Shown: positions 1-6,427 of the stretch, piece by piece
Layout of the letters: each line of letters starts with the position of its first letter
How positions within the stretch are numbered: the first letter of the stretch is position 1
NCBI GenBank assembly: GCA_964435455.1
Contig: CAYSYH010000007.1
Coordinates: forward strand, 1 to 23,948
DNA from: CAYSYH01 sp964435455
GTDB taxonomy: Bacteria > Patescibacteriota > WWE3 > 2-01-FULL-39-13 > JAACPI01
DNA: 23,948 nt
Reading direction: 5' to 3'
Program-made: the position numbers and the translations under genes
The notes under the pieces: generated by a model
Databases searched by the model: none
What the model was told of the DNA's origin: nothing
Seen by the model: only the letters and a program-made list of their open reading frames with translations

Positions 1-53
1 TGGTCATCTTTTTTATATATATTCAAAAATAAAAAAAAAAGAAGAAATAAATT

Positions 54-79
54 TAAAAAAGCCTTTTAAAAACTAAAGG
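54..79 (-). terminator. Probable intrinsic terminator of the HAD gene
   Basis: Read on the minus strand, a short hairpin with arms CCTTT and AAAGG (plus-strand 62-66 and 75-79) is followed directly by C and a run of T. It lies about 30 bases after the stop codon of the HAD gene. The stem is only 5 bp, so termination strength is uncertain. Confidence 0.4.
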
Positions 80-110
80 TAAAAAATTAAATTATAAAGT
101 ATAAAGAATA

Positions 111-761
111 TTAGATTAAACTCAATAAATCTATAAAAGAATAAAAAATATAATCTGGTTTTAATTTTTTAAGCCTTTCAATAGAATATATTTTTTTGTG
201 ATAAGTAGGAAAATACAAAACTGTTGAAATCCCCGCAGCTTTTCCAGCCAAAATATCCTTACTACTATCACCAACCATAATAACCTTATCAAAAGAAGCC
301 TTATAAGTATTAATAGCCTTTAAAATAGGTTCGGGGTTGGGTTTCAAACATGTAACATCTTCCCAACTAATAATAAAATCAATATATTTCTTAACATTGC
401 TTTTTTTTAAAATGGGGCTAACGGAAGATCTCCATGAGGAAGTTACAATACATATATTTTTTTTTAACCTTTTTAATTCTTTTAGTGTTTCTTTGGCATG
501 TGGGGCAAAAAGAGAATCTAAAGGTTTTTTAGAAATCAAATTATTGTACTCTTCAAATACATATGCATAAAAATCATCTACTTTTTCTTGAGGAAGCCCT
601 AATTTTATAGGAGCAGATTTATCACCCATAATCTTAACAGGTATATCTCTTTTAGGTATATATAAACCATATAATTCAAAAGTTTTTTTATAAGCTCTTA
701 TCCAAACAGATATAGAATTATACAGACAACCGTCCCAATCAAATAAAAAATAATCGTACAT
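111..761 (-). CDS. HAD-superfamily hydrolase (phosphoglycolate phosphatase-like)
   Basis: A 216-residue soluble phosphatase of the haloacid dehalogenase superfamily. Motif I is DWDGCL near the N-terminus (nucleophile and acid/base aspartates), motif II is the IVTSS strand end near residue 107, motif III is the lysine of KPNPEPI, and motif IV is VGDSSKDILAGKAAG, giving the metal-binding acidic pair. Between motifs I and II lies an alpha-helical cap of the phosphoglycolate phosphatase/beta-phosphoglucomutase type. Such enzymes remove phosphate from small phosphorylated metabolites; the substrate cannot be told from sequence. The start is the ATG at 761. A TATACT box lies 7 bases upstream, hinting at a very short leader, but no good -35 goes with it. 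It is divergent from tRNA-Gln. Confidence 0.85.
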   Translation of the reverse strand: MYDYFLFDWDGCLYNSISVWIRAYKKTFELYGLYIPKRDIPVKIMGDKSAPIKLGLPQEKVDDFYAYVFEEYNNLISKKPLDSLFAPHAKETLKELKRLKKNICIVTSSWRSSVSPILKKSNVKKYIDFIISWEDVTCLKPNPEPILKAINTYKASFDKVIMVGDSSKDILAGKAAGISTVLYFPTYHKKIYSIERLKKLKPDYIFYSFIDLLSLI

Positions 762-798
762 AATAAAAAGTATATCAACAAAATAGAATTATTTAAGG

Positions 799-827
799 TT
801 TACATAAGATATAAAGTATAATATAAA
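799..827 (+). promoter_or_regulatory. Probable promoter of tRNA-Gln
   Basis: TTTACA (799-804), 17 bases, TATAAA (822-827), ending 11 bases before the tRNA. A second -10-like TATAAT at 817-822 overlaps it. The region is AT-rich, so the match is only moderate evidence. Confidence 0.4.
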
Positions 828-838
828 CAAATATAAAT

Positions 839-912
839 TGGGGTGTCGTCTAATGGTAGGACACAGCGTTCTGGCCGCTGGAGTTGGGGTTCGAATCCCT
901 ACACCCCAGCCA
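839..912 (+). tRNA. tRNA-Gln (anticodon CTG)
   Basis: A complete cloverleaf. The acceptor stem TGGGGTG pairs with CACCCCA, with U1-A72 and discriminator G as in bacterial glutamine tRNAs. The anticodon stem is CAGCG/CGCTG around loop TTCTGGC, with anticodon CTG at 871-873. The T-arm contains GGTTCGAATCC. The 3' CCA is encoded (910-912). It reads CAG codons; CAA would need another isoacceptor outside the window. Its last 14 bases are also the complement of the end of the downstream minus-strand gene. Confidence 0.95.
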
Positions 913-1507
913 TAGTATATTTAGTAACAACAAAAAAATAAGTTTTATTATCCTTTAAATCTTGTAAATTTGATTTTACTATATCAAAATTGTATAGTCT
1001 TGATAATGATTTAGGTCCTAATACAGCATAATCTTTAGAGAATAAACCTTTAGATAGAGCTTCGGCTGCCTTAGCAGTGTCTATATAATCTCCCTTACCT
1101 ATAATTTGTTTTAAATGAGGATAATACTTTTTCATATTTTTGGAACATTGCTTAAAAACTTGAGGATGCGCTATAACCTTTTTAAGGTTAGACACGTTTA
1201 CATCTTTACGCTTCATTAAATAATGTTTTATATCTATATAAAATTCCTCTAATAAATTAACTTTATAAACCGCAAGAGCTCTAGCAGATTCCCAAACAAT
1301 TCCTCCAATTGAATTATGGATTGCAAAAATACCATAGTCCACATCATTATTTTCCACTGCTTCTAAAACCCTGGGCGTGGTATATAAATATCGTATATTG
1401 TAAGTTATTATATTTTTTATTTTACAATATTTTAAAATGGCCTCCTCATTAAAACTACCTTTGCCACCTTGTATACCAAAGATAATAGGTTTTTGACGTA
1501 CAAACAT
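899..1507 (-). CDS. Prephenate dehydratase-like protein, no ACT domain
   Basis: A 202-residue protein that aligns by eye along the prephenate dehydratase domain, whose known role is converting prephenate to phenylpyruvate in phenylalanine synthesis. Landmarks are GGKGSFNEEA near residues 14-23, a DYGIFAIHNS block (58-66), AHPQVFKQCSK (113-123), LGPKSLSRLY and NKTYFFVV at the end. The family's catalytic TRF is TYF here (189-191) and the glutamate of the PIEN motif is His64. The regulatory ACT domain usually fused behind is absent. These changes suggest altered or lost dehydratase activity, or a binding role. ATG at 1507 is preferred over GTG at 1513, because a -10 box ends only 3 bases before the GTG. 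The 3' end overlaps tRNA-Gln on the other strand. No other aromatic-pathway gene is nearby. Confidence 0.75.
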   Translation of the reverse strand: MFVRQKPIIFGIQGGKGSFNEEAILKYCKIKNIITYNIRYLYTTPRVLEAVENNDVDYGIFAIHNSIGGIVWESARALAVYKVNLLEEFYIDIKHYLMKRKDVNVSNLKKVIAHPQVFKQCSKNMKKYYPHLKQIIGKGDYIDTAKAAEALSKGLFSKDYAVLGPKSLSRLYNFDIVKSNLQDLKDNKTYFFVVTKYTMAGV

Positions 1508-1515
1508 TAACACAC

Positions 1516-1543
1516 ATTATATATAAAAAAGATATTGACACAA
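1516..1543 (-). promoter_or_regulatory. Promoter of the prephenate dehydratase-like gene
   Basis: Minus strand: -35 TTGTGT (plus 1538-1543), 16-base spacer, -10 TATAAT (plus 1516-1521). The ATG follows 8 bases after the -10, so the transcript is expected to be leaderless. The -35 overlaps the rnpB -35. Confidence 0.6.
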
Positions 1544-1563
1544 ATAATATATATTGATATGCT
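1535..1563 (+). promoter_or_regulatory. Promoter of rnpB
   Basis: A perfect -35 TTGACA (1535-1540), 17-base spacer, and -10 TATGCT (1558-1563) preceded by TGA, an extended -10. The predicted start at about 1570-1571 matches the 5' strand of the RNase P RNA P1 helix. Confidence 0.8.
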
Positions 1564-1570
1564 GGTACAT

Positions 1571-1917
1571 AGTGGCAGCGGCTGGTAGCTTGGGTTTTAC
1601 CCAAGAGGAAAGTCCGGACTGCATAGGGCAGGGGTTGGATCGCAAGATCCAGAGGGATTTGTAAGCGTCCCTACGGTGTCTTTTTGTGGAAACGCAAAAA
1701 GAACAGAAAAGGAATTAACCTTTTCTGAGAGCCACAGAGACGAGATTTCTCCTAAAACTTTAAGTAATGGAGAAAAAGTGAAACGAGGCAATCCCACCCG
1801 CAGCAACCCAAAAACAGCGCAAGAATTGGCCCAATTCAATAAGCGCATGGTAGGGGCATAGATAAATTACCAGCACCGCATAGTGCGGTACAGAATCCGG
1901 CTTATAGCTGCTATTGC
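1571..1917 (+). ncRNA. rnpB: RNase P RNA (bacterial type)
   Basis: This is the catalytic RNA of ribonuclease P, which cuts 5' leaders from precursor tRNAs. Universal core blocks are present in order: GAGGAAAGTCCGGACT followed by GCATAGGGCAGGG near the 5' end, CACAGAGACGAG in the middle, GTGAAACGAGGCAA later, and ACAGAATCCGGCTTA at the 3' end; the first and last form the P4 core. P1 is formed by GTGGCAGCGGCT (1572-1583) with AGCTGCTATTGC (1906-1917), with one mismatch and several G-U pairs. A P3-like hairpin CTTGGG/CCCAAG follows P1. The length of about 347 bases is normal. The end lies 7 bases from the stop of the opposing transporter gene. Open frames across it are not genes. Confidence 0.97.
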
Positions 1918-1923
1918 TTACAA

Positions 1924-2913
1924 TTAATAAAGGTTCTTGTATATATTTTTAAAGATTATAAATATAATTATTGTTACGGGTATAGAAAGTAAAGCACCTA
2001 ATACGCCAAAAAGAGAACCCCCAATTAATATAGCAACCATTGTAACTATAGGATTAAAACCAATTGCTTTCTGCATAACTTTTGGAACAATTAAGTTATT
2101 TTCTAATTGTTGTATTAATATATAAAGACCCAAAACACCTATACCTTTTATAGGAGAATCTGCAAAACCCACGATTAAGGCAGGTATAGTAGCAATTATA
2201 GGACCTATTATAGGAATTATCTCTAAAAGACCTGCTATTAAAGCCAAGGATAGAGCGTAATTTACACCTAAAAGCAATAAACCAATATAACTAAACAAAC
2301 CTATTATAAACATTAAAGCTACTTGTCCGCGCAACCAAAAACCAAGAGTTAATTCTATATCCATAAGTATTCTAGCAACATTTTCTCTTTTTTCCCTTGG
2401 AATAAATTTTAAAAACGATTTTTTCAGGTTTTCAAAATCTAACAATAAATAAGCCGTGAATACCAAAGTAGTAAGGGTTAAAACTATTCCTGAAAAAGCT
2501 CCTACAGTTGTTTGTAATGCTTTGGGACCAATACTAGAGAGCTGTTTTGTAACTTGAGTATCTAAATCTTTAGTAAAAATTTCCAATTGAGGTATATTGG
2601 AAATATTTTCTATAAAATTAGGTAAATTACTCAACAATGAAACAGTTTGGTTTAACATAGGGGTAAAAGCCAAAGCACCTAAGACACCAAAAATTAAGAT
2701 AAAAGATACATAAATAATAATTACTGCAACAGAACGGGGTATCTTGCGCCTTTCTAAAGATTGAACTGCTGGAGCTAAAGCTAAAGTAATAATTAAAGAA
2801 ATAAATAAAGATAAAATAATTGTTTGTGTACGAGAAGCTACCCACAGTATGCCTAATATACCAAAAAAAGTAAAAATGGCACGAGTATCAATTACAATAG
2901 CTTTCTTAGACAT
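1924..2913 (-). CDS. AI-2E family transporter (PerM-like permease)
   Basis: A 329-residue integral membrane protein of the AI-2E/PerM family. It has an N-terminal pair of hydrophobic helices (about 12-50), a third near 60-80, a more polar middle part, and a C-terminal cluster of four to five helices. The family signatures are GLLEIIPIIGPIIATIPALIV and the QQLENNLIVPKVMQ stretch. Family members export small molecules or act as ion antiporters; the substrate here is unknown. It lies 43 bases behind miaA on the same strand and is probably co-transcribed with miaB-miaA. Its stop nearly abuts rnpB on the opposite strand, with no room for a separate terminator. Confidence 0.88.
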   Translation of the reverse strand: MSKKAIVIDTRAIFTFFGILGILWVASRTQTIILSLFISLIITLALAPAVQSLERRKIPRSVAVIIIYVSFILIFGVLGALAFTPMLNQTVSLLSNLPNFIENISNIPQLEIFTKDLDTQVTKQLSSIGPKALQTTVGAFSGIVLTLTTLVFTAYLLLDFENLKKSFLKFIPREKRENVARILMDIELTLGFWLRGQVALMFIIGLFSYIGLLLLGVNYALSLALIAGLLEIIPIIGPIIATIPALIVGFADSPIKGIGVLGLYILIQQLENNLIVPKVMQKAIGFNPIVTMVAILIGGSLFGVLGALLSIPVTIIIFIIFKNIYKNLY

Positions 2914-2956
2914 TAATTTAATAATAAATCAAAAATACAATTAAATAAACCATTAG

Positions 2957-3898
2957 TTAATCTACAATAAATAAATTAGATTGAGGAAAATATTTATTAA
3001 AATATGTTTTCTGCCTTTTTATATATCTTAAATAAGAGGTCGTAATTTGGTTTTTAACTTCTATTTTTGGTAAATTTCTTGTTAAATGCTTTTTAAATTC
3101 CTTAAAAATAAAACCTTCAAACAAGGGGGATTTAGGATAGTTACTTAAAAGCCAGTCTACTTCTTTTTTAATATTTTCAAAATTTTTATCTAGCCAACTC
3201 TGGACAAAGGATTTATAAGACTTCCTCTCTAACCTTATATATAATGGATTTATTTTATAATAATTTAACAAAGAAAATTTATCAGCTACCGTAGGTCCAA
3301 TAAAACCTTTAGGTCTATGAGATAAAATTTCTATCTTTCTAATAAGGCGCCTCTTATTATGCAAATCAGAATTATTTAAAATATTTAAATCAAAATCCAA
3401 TTTTTTAAGAATTTGATGCAACTCTAAAATGCTTTTTTTTTCTAACTTTTTCCTTAATTTAAAATTGGGTTTAGGATACCCTAAGTTTAAATTACCTAAA
3501 AGGGCATTTATATAAAGACCTGTTCCTCCTACAATTATTGGAACACTTGTAATATTAGATATAACCTCATTATTAACAAAATTTACAAAATCAGCTGCAC
3601 TAAAGGTATAGTTGGCCTCCATAATGTCATACCCCCAATAATATATATCATCTATTAACCAAAAACCTAAACCCTTTTTAAAATTGAAAGAATCTCCAAA
3701 TTTTAATTTACCTGTAGAATAATCCAAATGTTTATAAACTTGCCGTGAATCAGTGGAAATTATAGATGTTTTTAGATACCTTGCTAAAATCAAGCCTAAA
3801 GAAGTTTTTGATGATAAAGAGGGTCCTAAAACAACTAAAAGCTTATTACTTAAATCAAAATTTTTACGTAGGGTATCAAAAATTGTTAAACTATCCAT
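2957..3898 (-). CDS. miaA: tRNA dimethylallyltransferase MiaA
   Basis: 313 residues. MiaA transfers a dimethylallyl group to N6 of adenosine 37 in tRNAs that read U-starting codons (i6A), the substrate for MiaB. The sequence shows the P-loop region (25-32), STDSRQVYKHLDYSTGK with the catalytic Asp, the VGGTGLYINALL substrate tunnel motif, and the DLHNKRRLIRKIEI family block. The P-loop reads GPSLSSKT where the family usually has GPTASGKT, so the glycine before the lysine is serine. Its ATG overlaps the miaB stop by 8 bases (ATGGATAG), suggesting translational coupling. Confidence 0.93.
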   Translation of the reverse strand: MDSLTIFDTLRKNFDLSNKLLVVLGPSLSSKTSLGLILARYLKTSIISTDSRQVYKHLDYSTGKLKFGDSFNFKKGLGFWLIDDIYYWGYDIMEANYTFSAADFVNFVNNEVISNITSVPIIVGGTGLYINALLGNLNLGYPKPNFKLRKKLEKKSILELHQILKKLDFDLNILNNSDLHNKRRLIRKIEILSHRPKGFIGPTVADKFSLLNYYKINPLYIRLERKSYKSFVQSWLDKNFENIKKEVDWLLSNYPKSPLFEGFIFKEFKKHLTRNLPKIEVKNQITTSYLRYIKRQKTYFNKYFPQSNLFIVD

Positions 3899-5081
3899 TT
3901 AAGCTTTTATACAAAGACATTAATTTATTATGCCTATCCTTTTTAACTTTTAAAGGCACATCGTCTTTTAAATGATTAAAAGCTGGAGTACCTTTGCGAG
4001 GAGAATATATAGAAATATACGCAACTCTAAACCTAACCTTTCTAAATAAATCTAAAGTTTTCTCAAAATCCTCATCAGATTCTGTAGGAAATCCAACAAT
4101 AATATCGGTACCAAATTGCATATCAGGTACTACCTGCCGTATTTCTTCTATTAATTCCAAGTATTCCTCTATAGTATGCCTACGATTCATAGCTTTAAGA
4201 ATATCATTACTACCACTTTGCACAGGCAAGTGCAAAAATCGTTCAATTTTTGGTAACTTTAAGGTGTTCACTAAATGAGGCGTAAAATCCCAAGGGTTAG
4301 AAGTTATAAAACGAATTTTTTTAACCCCCTCTATAGAATGTACTTCTTGTAGTAGATCCGCAAAAGGATGATTTCCAATTTTTTTACGTGTTTTTAGTTT
4401 TTGCATAGGAGACAACATCCAACTGTTTACATTTTGACCTAGTAAAAGAATATTTGAATACCCCCTTAACACAGCATGCTTTACTTCACGCAATATATCA
4501 TCTTTAGGTCTAGATACCTCTTTCCCACGAGCATAAGGAACTACACAAAAAGTGCAAAAATTATCACATCCATAACTAATATTAATAAAGGCTGTTTTAG
4601 ACTCATTTTTAGAAACTAAAGACCTTTTTGCATTTATCTCAAAGTTATGGTTCTTTAAAGATTTTAAACCCCAATCATCTATTAAATGCTCCTTATAAAG
4701 TATTTTTGGCAACAAATATTCTTCATTAGGAGCTAAAAAATAATCTGCCCAGGGTAATTTTTTTCTTAAATACTCTAAATTATACCTAGATCTATCCCCT
4801 TTAGCGCTACCTATCATACAACCTGTAATAAAAGTCAAAGGTTTGTTTTTTGATTCTATATTTTTGTAAATTAATCCATAACCGTACACTTTATCTTCAC
4901 TAGATTGCCTAACAGAACAAGTATTTATTATAACCACGTCACTATTTTTTAAACTTTTAGATCTAACAAAACCCAAAGCTTCCAATACACCTGCCATTTG
5001 CTGACTATCTTTGTGATTCATCTGACACCCAAATGTAGCAATATAATATTTTGGTAAATCACTTTTTATTTTAATATCCAT
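3891..5081 (-). CDS. miaB: tRNA-2-methylthio-N6-dimethylallyladenosine synthase MiaB (lacks TRAM)
   Basis: 396 residues from the preferred start. MiaB is a radical-SAM methylthiotransferase that adds a methylthio group to C2 of i6A37 in tRNA. The N-terminal UPF0004 domain has its three cluster cysteines (TFGCQMN, INTCSVR, ITGCM), and the radical SAM motif is GCDNFCTFC. The protein ends at LYKSLNG, just where the roughly 60-residue RNA-binding TRAM domain normally begins, so that domain is missing. A longer frame starts at 5120, but its first codon lies at the -35 box and its next 13 codons cross the spacer and -10 box, so ATG 5081 is chosen; it also places the conserved FGC motif at the usual distance from the N-terminus. 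Confidence 0.93.
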   Translation of the reverse strand: MDIKIKSDLPKYYIATFGCQMNHKDSQQMAGVLEALGFVRSKSLKNSDVVIINTCSVRQSSEDKVYGYGLIYKNIESKNKPLTFITGCMIGSAKGDRSRYNLEYLRKKLPWADYFLAPNEEYLLPKILYKEHLIDDWGLKSLKNHNFEINAKRSLVSKNESKTAFINISYGCDNFCTFCVVPYARGKEVSRPKDDILREVKHAVLRGYSNILLLGQNVNSWMLSPMQKLKTRKKIGNHPFADLLQEVHSIEGVKKIRFITSNPWDFTPHLVNTLKLPKIERFLHLPVQSGSNDILKAMNRRHTIEEYLELIEEIRQVVPDMQFGTDIIVGFPTESDEDFEKTLDLFRKVRFRVAYISIYSPRKGTPAFNHLKDDVPLKVKKDRHNKLMSLYKSLNG

Positions 5082-5091
5082 AGCAAAGCTT

Positions 5092-5120
5092 ATTATACTA
5101 TTTGAAAACAAAAACCTCAA
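5092..5120 (-). promoter_or_regulatory. Promoter of the miaB-miaA operon
   Basis: Minus strand: -35 TTGAGG (plus 5115-5120), exactly 17 bases, -10 TATAAT (plus 5092-5097). The start codon at 5081 follows 10 bases after the -10, leaving a leader of only about 3-4 bases. There is no Shine-Dalgarno site. Confidence 0.75.
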
Positions 5121-5251
5121 AACACAAAGATATACTTAAAATTATATTATTACACGTCAAAAGTAATATAAATTTCAACTAAATAAAGATTGGCAAAGAT
5201 TACAAAAGAACTAATTACTAAAAAAAATAGAATGTGGCTTAAACATAATAC

Positions 5252-5280
5252 AAGCCCGCTTTATTTAATAAAGCGGGCTT
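5252..5280 (-). terminator. Hairpin terminator after the HU gene
   Basis: A perfect 12-bp inverted repeat, AAGCCCGCTTTA and TAAAGCGGGCTT, with a 5-base loop. It lies 21 bases past the HU stop and is the strongest GC hairpin in this otherwise AT-rich gap. On the minus strand the tail after the stem is GTATTATG rather than a clean T-run, so it may act as an mRNA-end stabiliser as much as a terminator. The rest of 5121-5301 shows no gene. Confidence 0.65.
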
Positions 5281-5301
5281 ATTGTTTAGTAAATGGTGAA
5301 T

Positions 5302-5574
5302 TTACCTAACAGCATCTTTTAAGGACTTACCAGCCCTAAAAGTAGCTCTTCGGTGTGCAGGAACTTGGATAGTTTCTCCAGTTTGTGGATTTCTTCCGCT
5401 GCGGGCCTTGTAATTACGTACTTCAAAAGTACCAAAACCTGTAAGGGTAACTTTTTCACCGCGAGCTAAGGCATCTCTAACTACAGAAAATACAGCTTCT
5501 ACTACCCTTTGAGCTTCAGCTCTTGTAATTCCTGCTACTTGTGCTACTTGAGCAACTAAATCTGTCTTTGTCAT
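5302..5574 (-). CDS. hup: HU-family nucleoid DNA-binding protein
   Basis: 90 residues, the standard length for HU. HU dimers bend and compact DNA and assist replication, recombination and repair. The sequence starts MTKTDLVAQVAQVAGITRAEA (dimerisation helices), carries TLTGFGTFEVRNYKARSGRNP, and has the DNA-grasping beta arm with the intercalating proline in RNPQTGE, ending with RATFRAGKSLKDAVR. It is third in the block rny-ymdB-hup, 39 bases after ymdB, but has its own strong ribosome site. Its codons are more GC-rich than those of its neighbours, typical of a highly expressed, conserved gene. Confidence 0.96.
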   Translation of the reverse strand: MTKTDLVAQVAQVAGITRAEAQRVVEAVFSVVRDALARGEKVTLTGFGTFEVRNYKARSGRNPQTGETIQVPAHRRATFRAGKSLKDAVR

Positions 5575-5578
5575 TTAT

Positions 5579-5589
5579 ATCACCCCCTT
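5579..5589 (-). promoter_or_regulatory. Strong Shine-Dalgarno site of HU
   Basis: Minus strand AAGGGGGTGAT, close to the full anti-Shine-Dalgarno complement AAGGAGGTGAT, at normal distance before the HU ATG. It shows that this genome uses classical initiation for some genes although others appear leaderless. Confidence 0.8.
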
Positions 5590-5603
5590 GTGGCAGGCGG
5601 TTT

Positions 5604-5623
5604 TAAGGAATAATTATTCCTTA
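5604..5623. repeat. Perfect 20-bp palindrome at the ymdB-HU junction
   Basis: TAAGGAATAATTATTCCTTA is its own reverse complement and spans the ymdB stop codon. It is flanked by GCGG on one side and CCGC on the other, which can extend the hairpin. It could be a processing or stability hairpin that separates HU mRNA from the upstream part, or an operator. There is no T-run, so it is not a standard terminator. Confidence 0.7.
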
Positions 5624-6426
5624 CCTCCGCACATAATATTTACTCTACATATATTTTTAGCCATTTGTTTGTTTGTGTCAATGCTTATAATAACAGCATT
5701 TAAACCATACGCCCCAGATTTCTCCCATATGAACCGATCTTTTTTGCCTTCAATAAAGCGTTTTAATATAATGTCCTTCTTTACACCTATCACCGAATTT
5801 ATACTTCCAGTCATACCAACATCTGTAATATAAGCAGTACCTTTAGGCAAAATTTGATCATCACTAGTAGGTATATGGGTGTGGGTACCTAAAACCCCTA
5901 AAACCTTACCCTGCAAAAAATAAGACATTGCCTTTTTTTCACTAGTTGCTTCTGCATGAAAATCCACAATAATAGCACTTTTTGGGTGCTCTTCTAAAAA
6001 ATTTTTAATGGAAAAAAATGGATTATATACATAAGGATCCATAAAAACCTTACCTAACAAAGAAACAAATATAAGTTCTCTTCCATTTGAATCTTTAACT
6101 GAAACAAATCTTTTTCCAGGTAAGGAAGGGTATAAGTTTAAAGGAACTGCAATATCCAAATTATCAAGTTTATCTATAACAGAAGGATTTCTATAAATAT
6201 GCTCACCGCTAGTAAAAGCATCAATACCATAATTAACTAAATCCCAATAGTGATTCAAGCTTATACCCCTACCACCTGTAACATTTTCACAGTTGGCAAC
6301 TACAATATCTATACCATATTTCTCTTTTAACTTAGGTAAACATTCCCTTATGGCTTTGCGACCTAAATAACTAACAATATCACCGATAAATAATACTTTT
6401 ACTTCGTTTTTATCTTTTTTAGTCAT
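5614..6426 (-). CDS. ymdB: YmdB-family metallophosphoesterase
   Basis: 270 residues. YmdB proteins are dinuclear-metal phosphodiesterases; the Bacillus protein hydrolyses 2',3'-cyclic nucleotides and influences RNA turnover and cell fate decisions. Visible motifs are LFIGDIV (Asp16), ANCENVTGG (Glu47, Asn48), DFHAEATSEK, GTHTHIPTSD and AYITDVGMTGSINSVIG. The family GNH motif is GEH here (Glu75-His76). ATG 6426 is preferred over TTG 6438; it starts one base after the rny stop, implying coupled translation. The neighbourhood with rny matches the well-known rny-ymdB pair of Firmicutes. Confidence 0.92.
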   Translation of the reverse strand: MTKKDKNEVKVLFIGDIVSYLGRKAIRECLPKLKEKYGIDIVVANCENVTGGRGISLNHYWDLVNYGIDAFTSGEHIYRNPSVIDKLDNLDIAVPLNLYPSLPGKRFVSVKDSNGRELIFVSLLGKVFMDPYVYNPFFSIKNFLEEHPKSAIIVDFHAEATSEKKAMSYFLQGKVLGVLGTHTHIPTSDDQILPKGTAYITDVGMTGSINSVIGVKKDIILKRFIEGKKDRFIWEKSGAYGLNAVIISIDTNKQMAKNICRVNIMCGGKE

Positions 6427-6427
6427 A

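Noticed and set aside
1597..1861. Open frames on both strands across 1597-1861
   Set aside because: They lie inside the RNase P RNA, whose conserved blocks fully explain the sequence.
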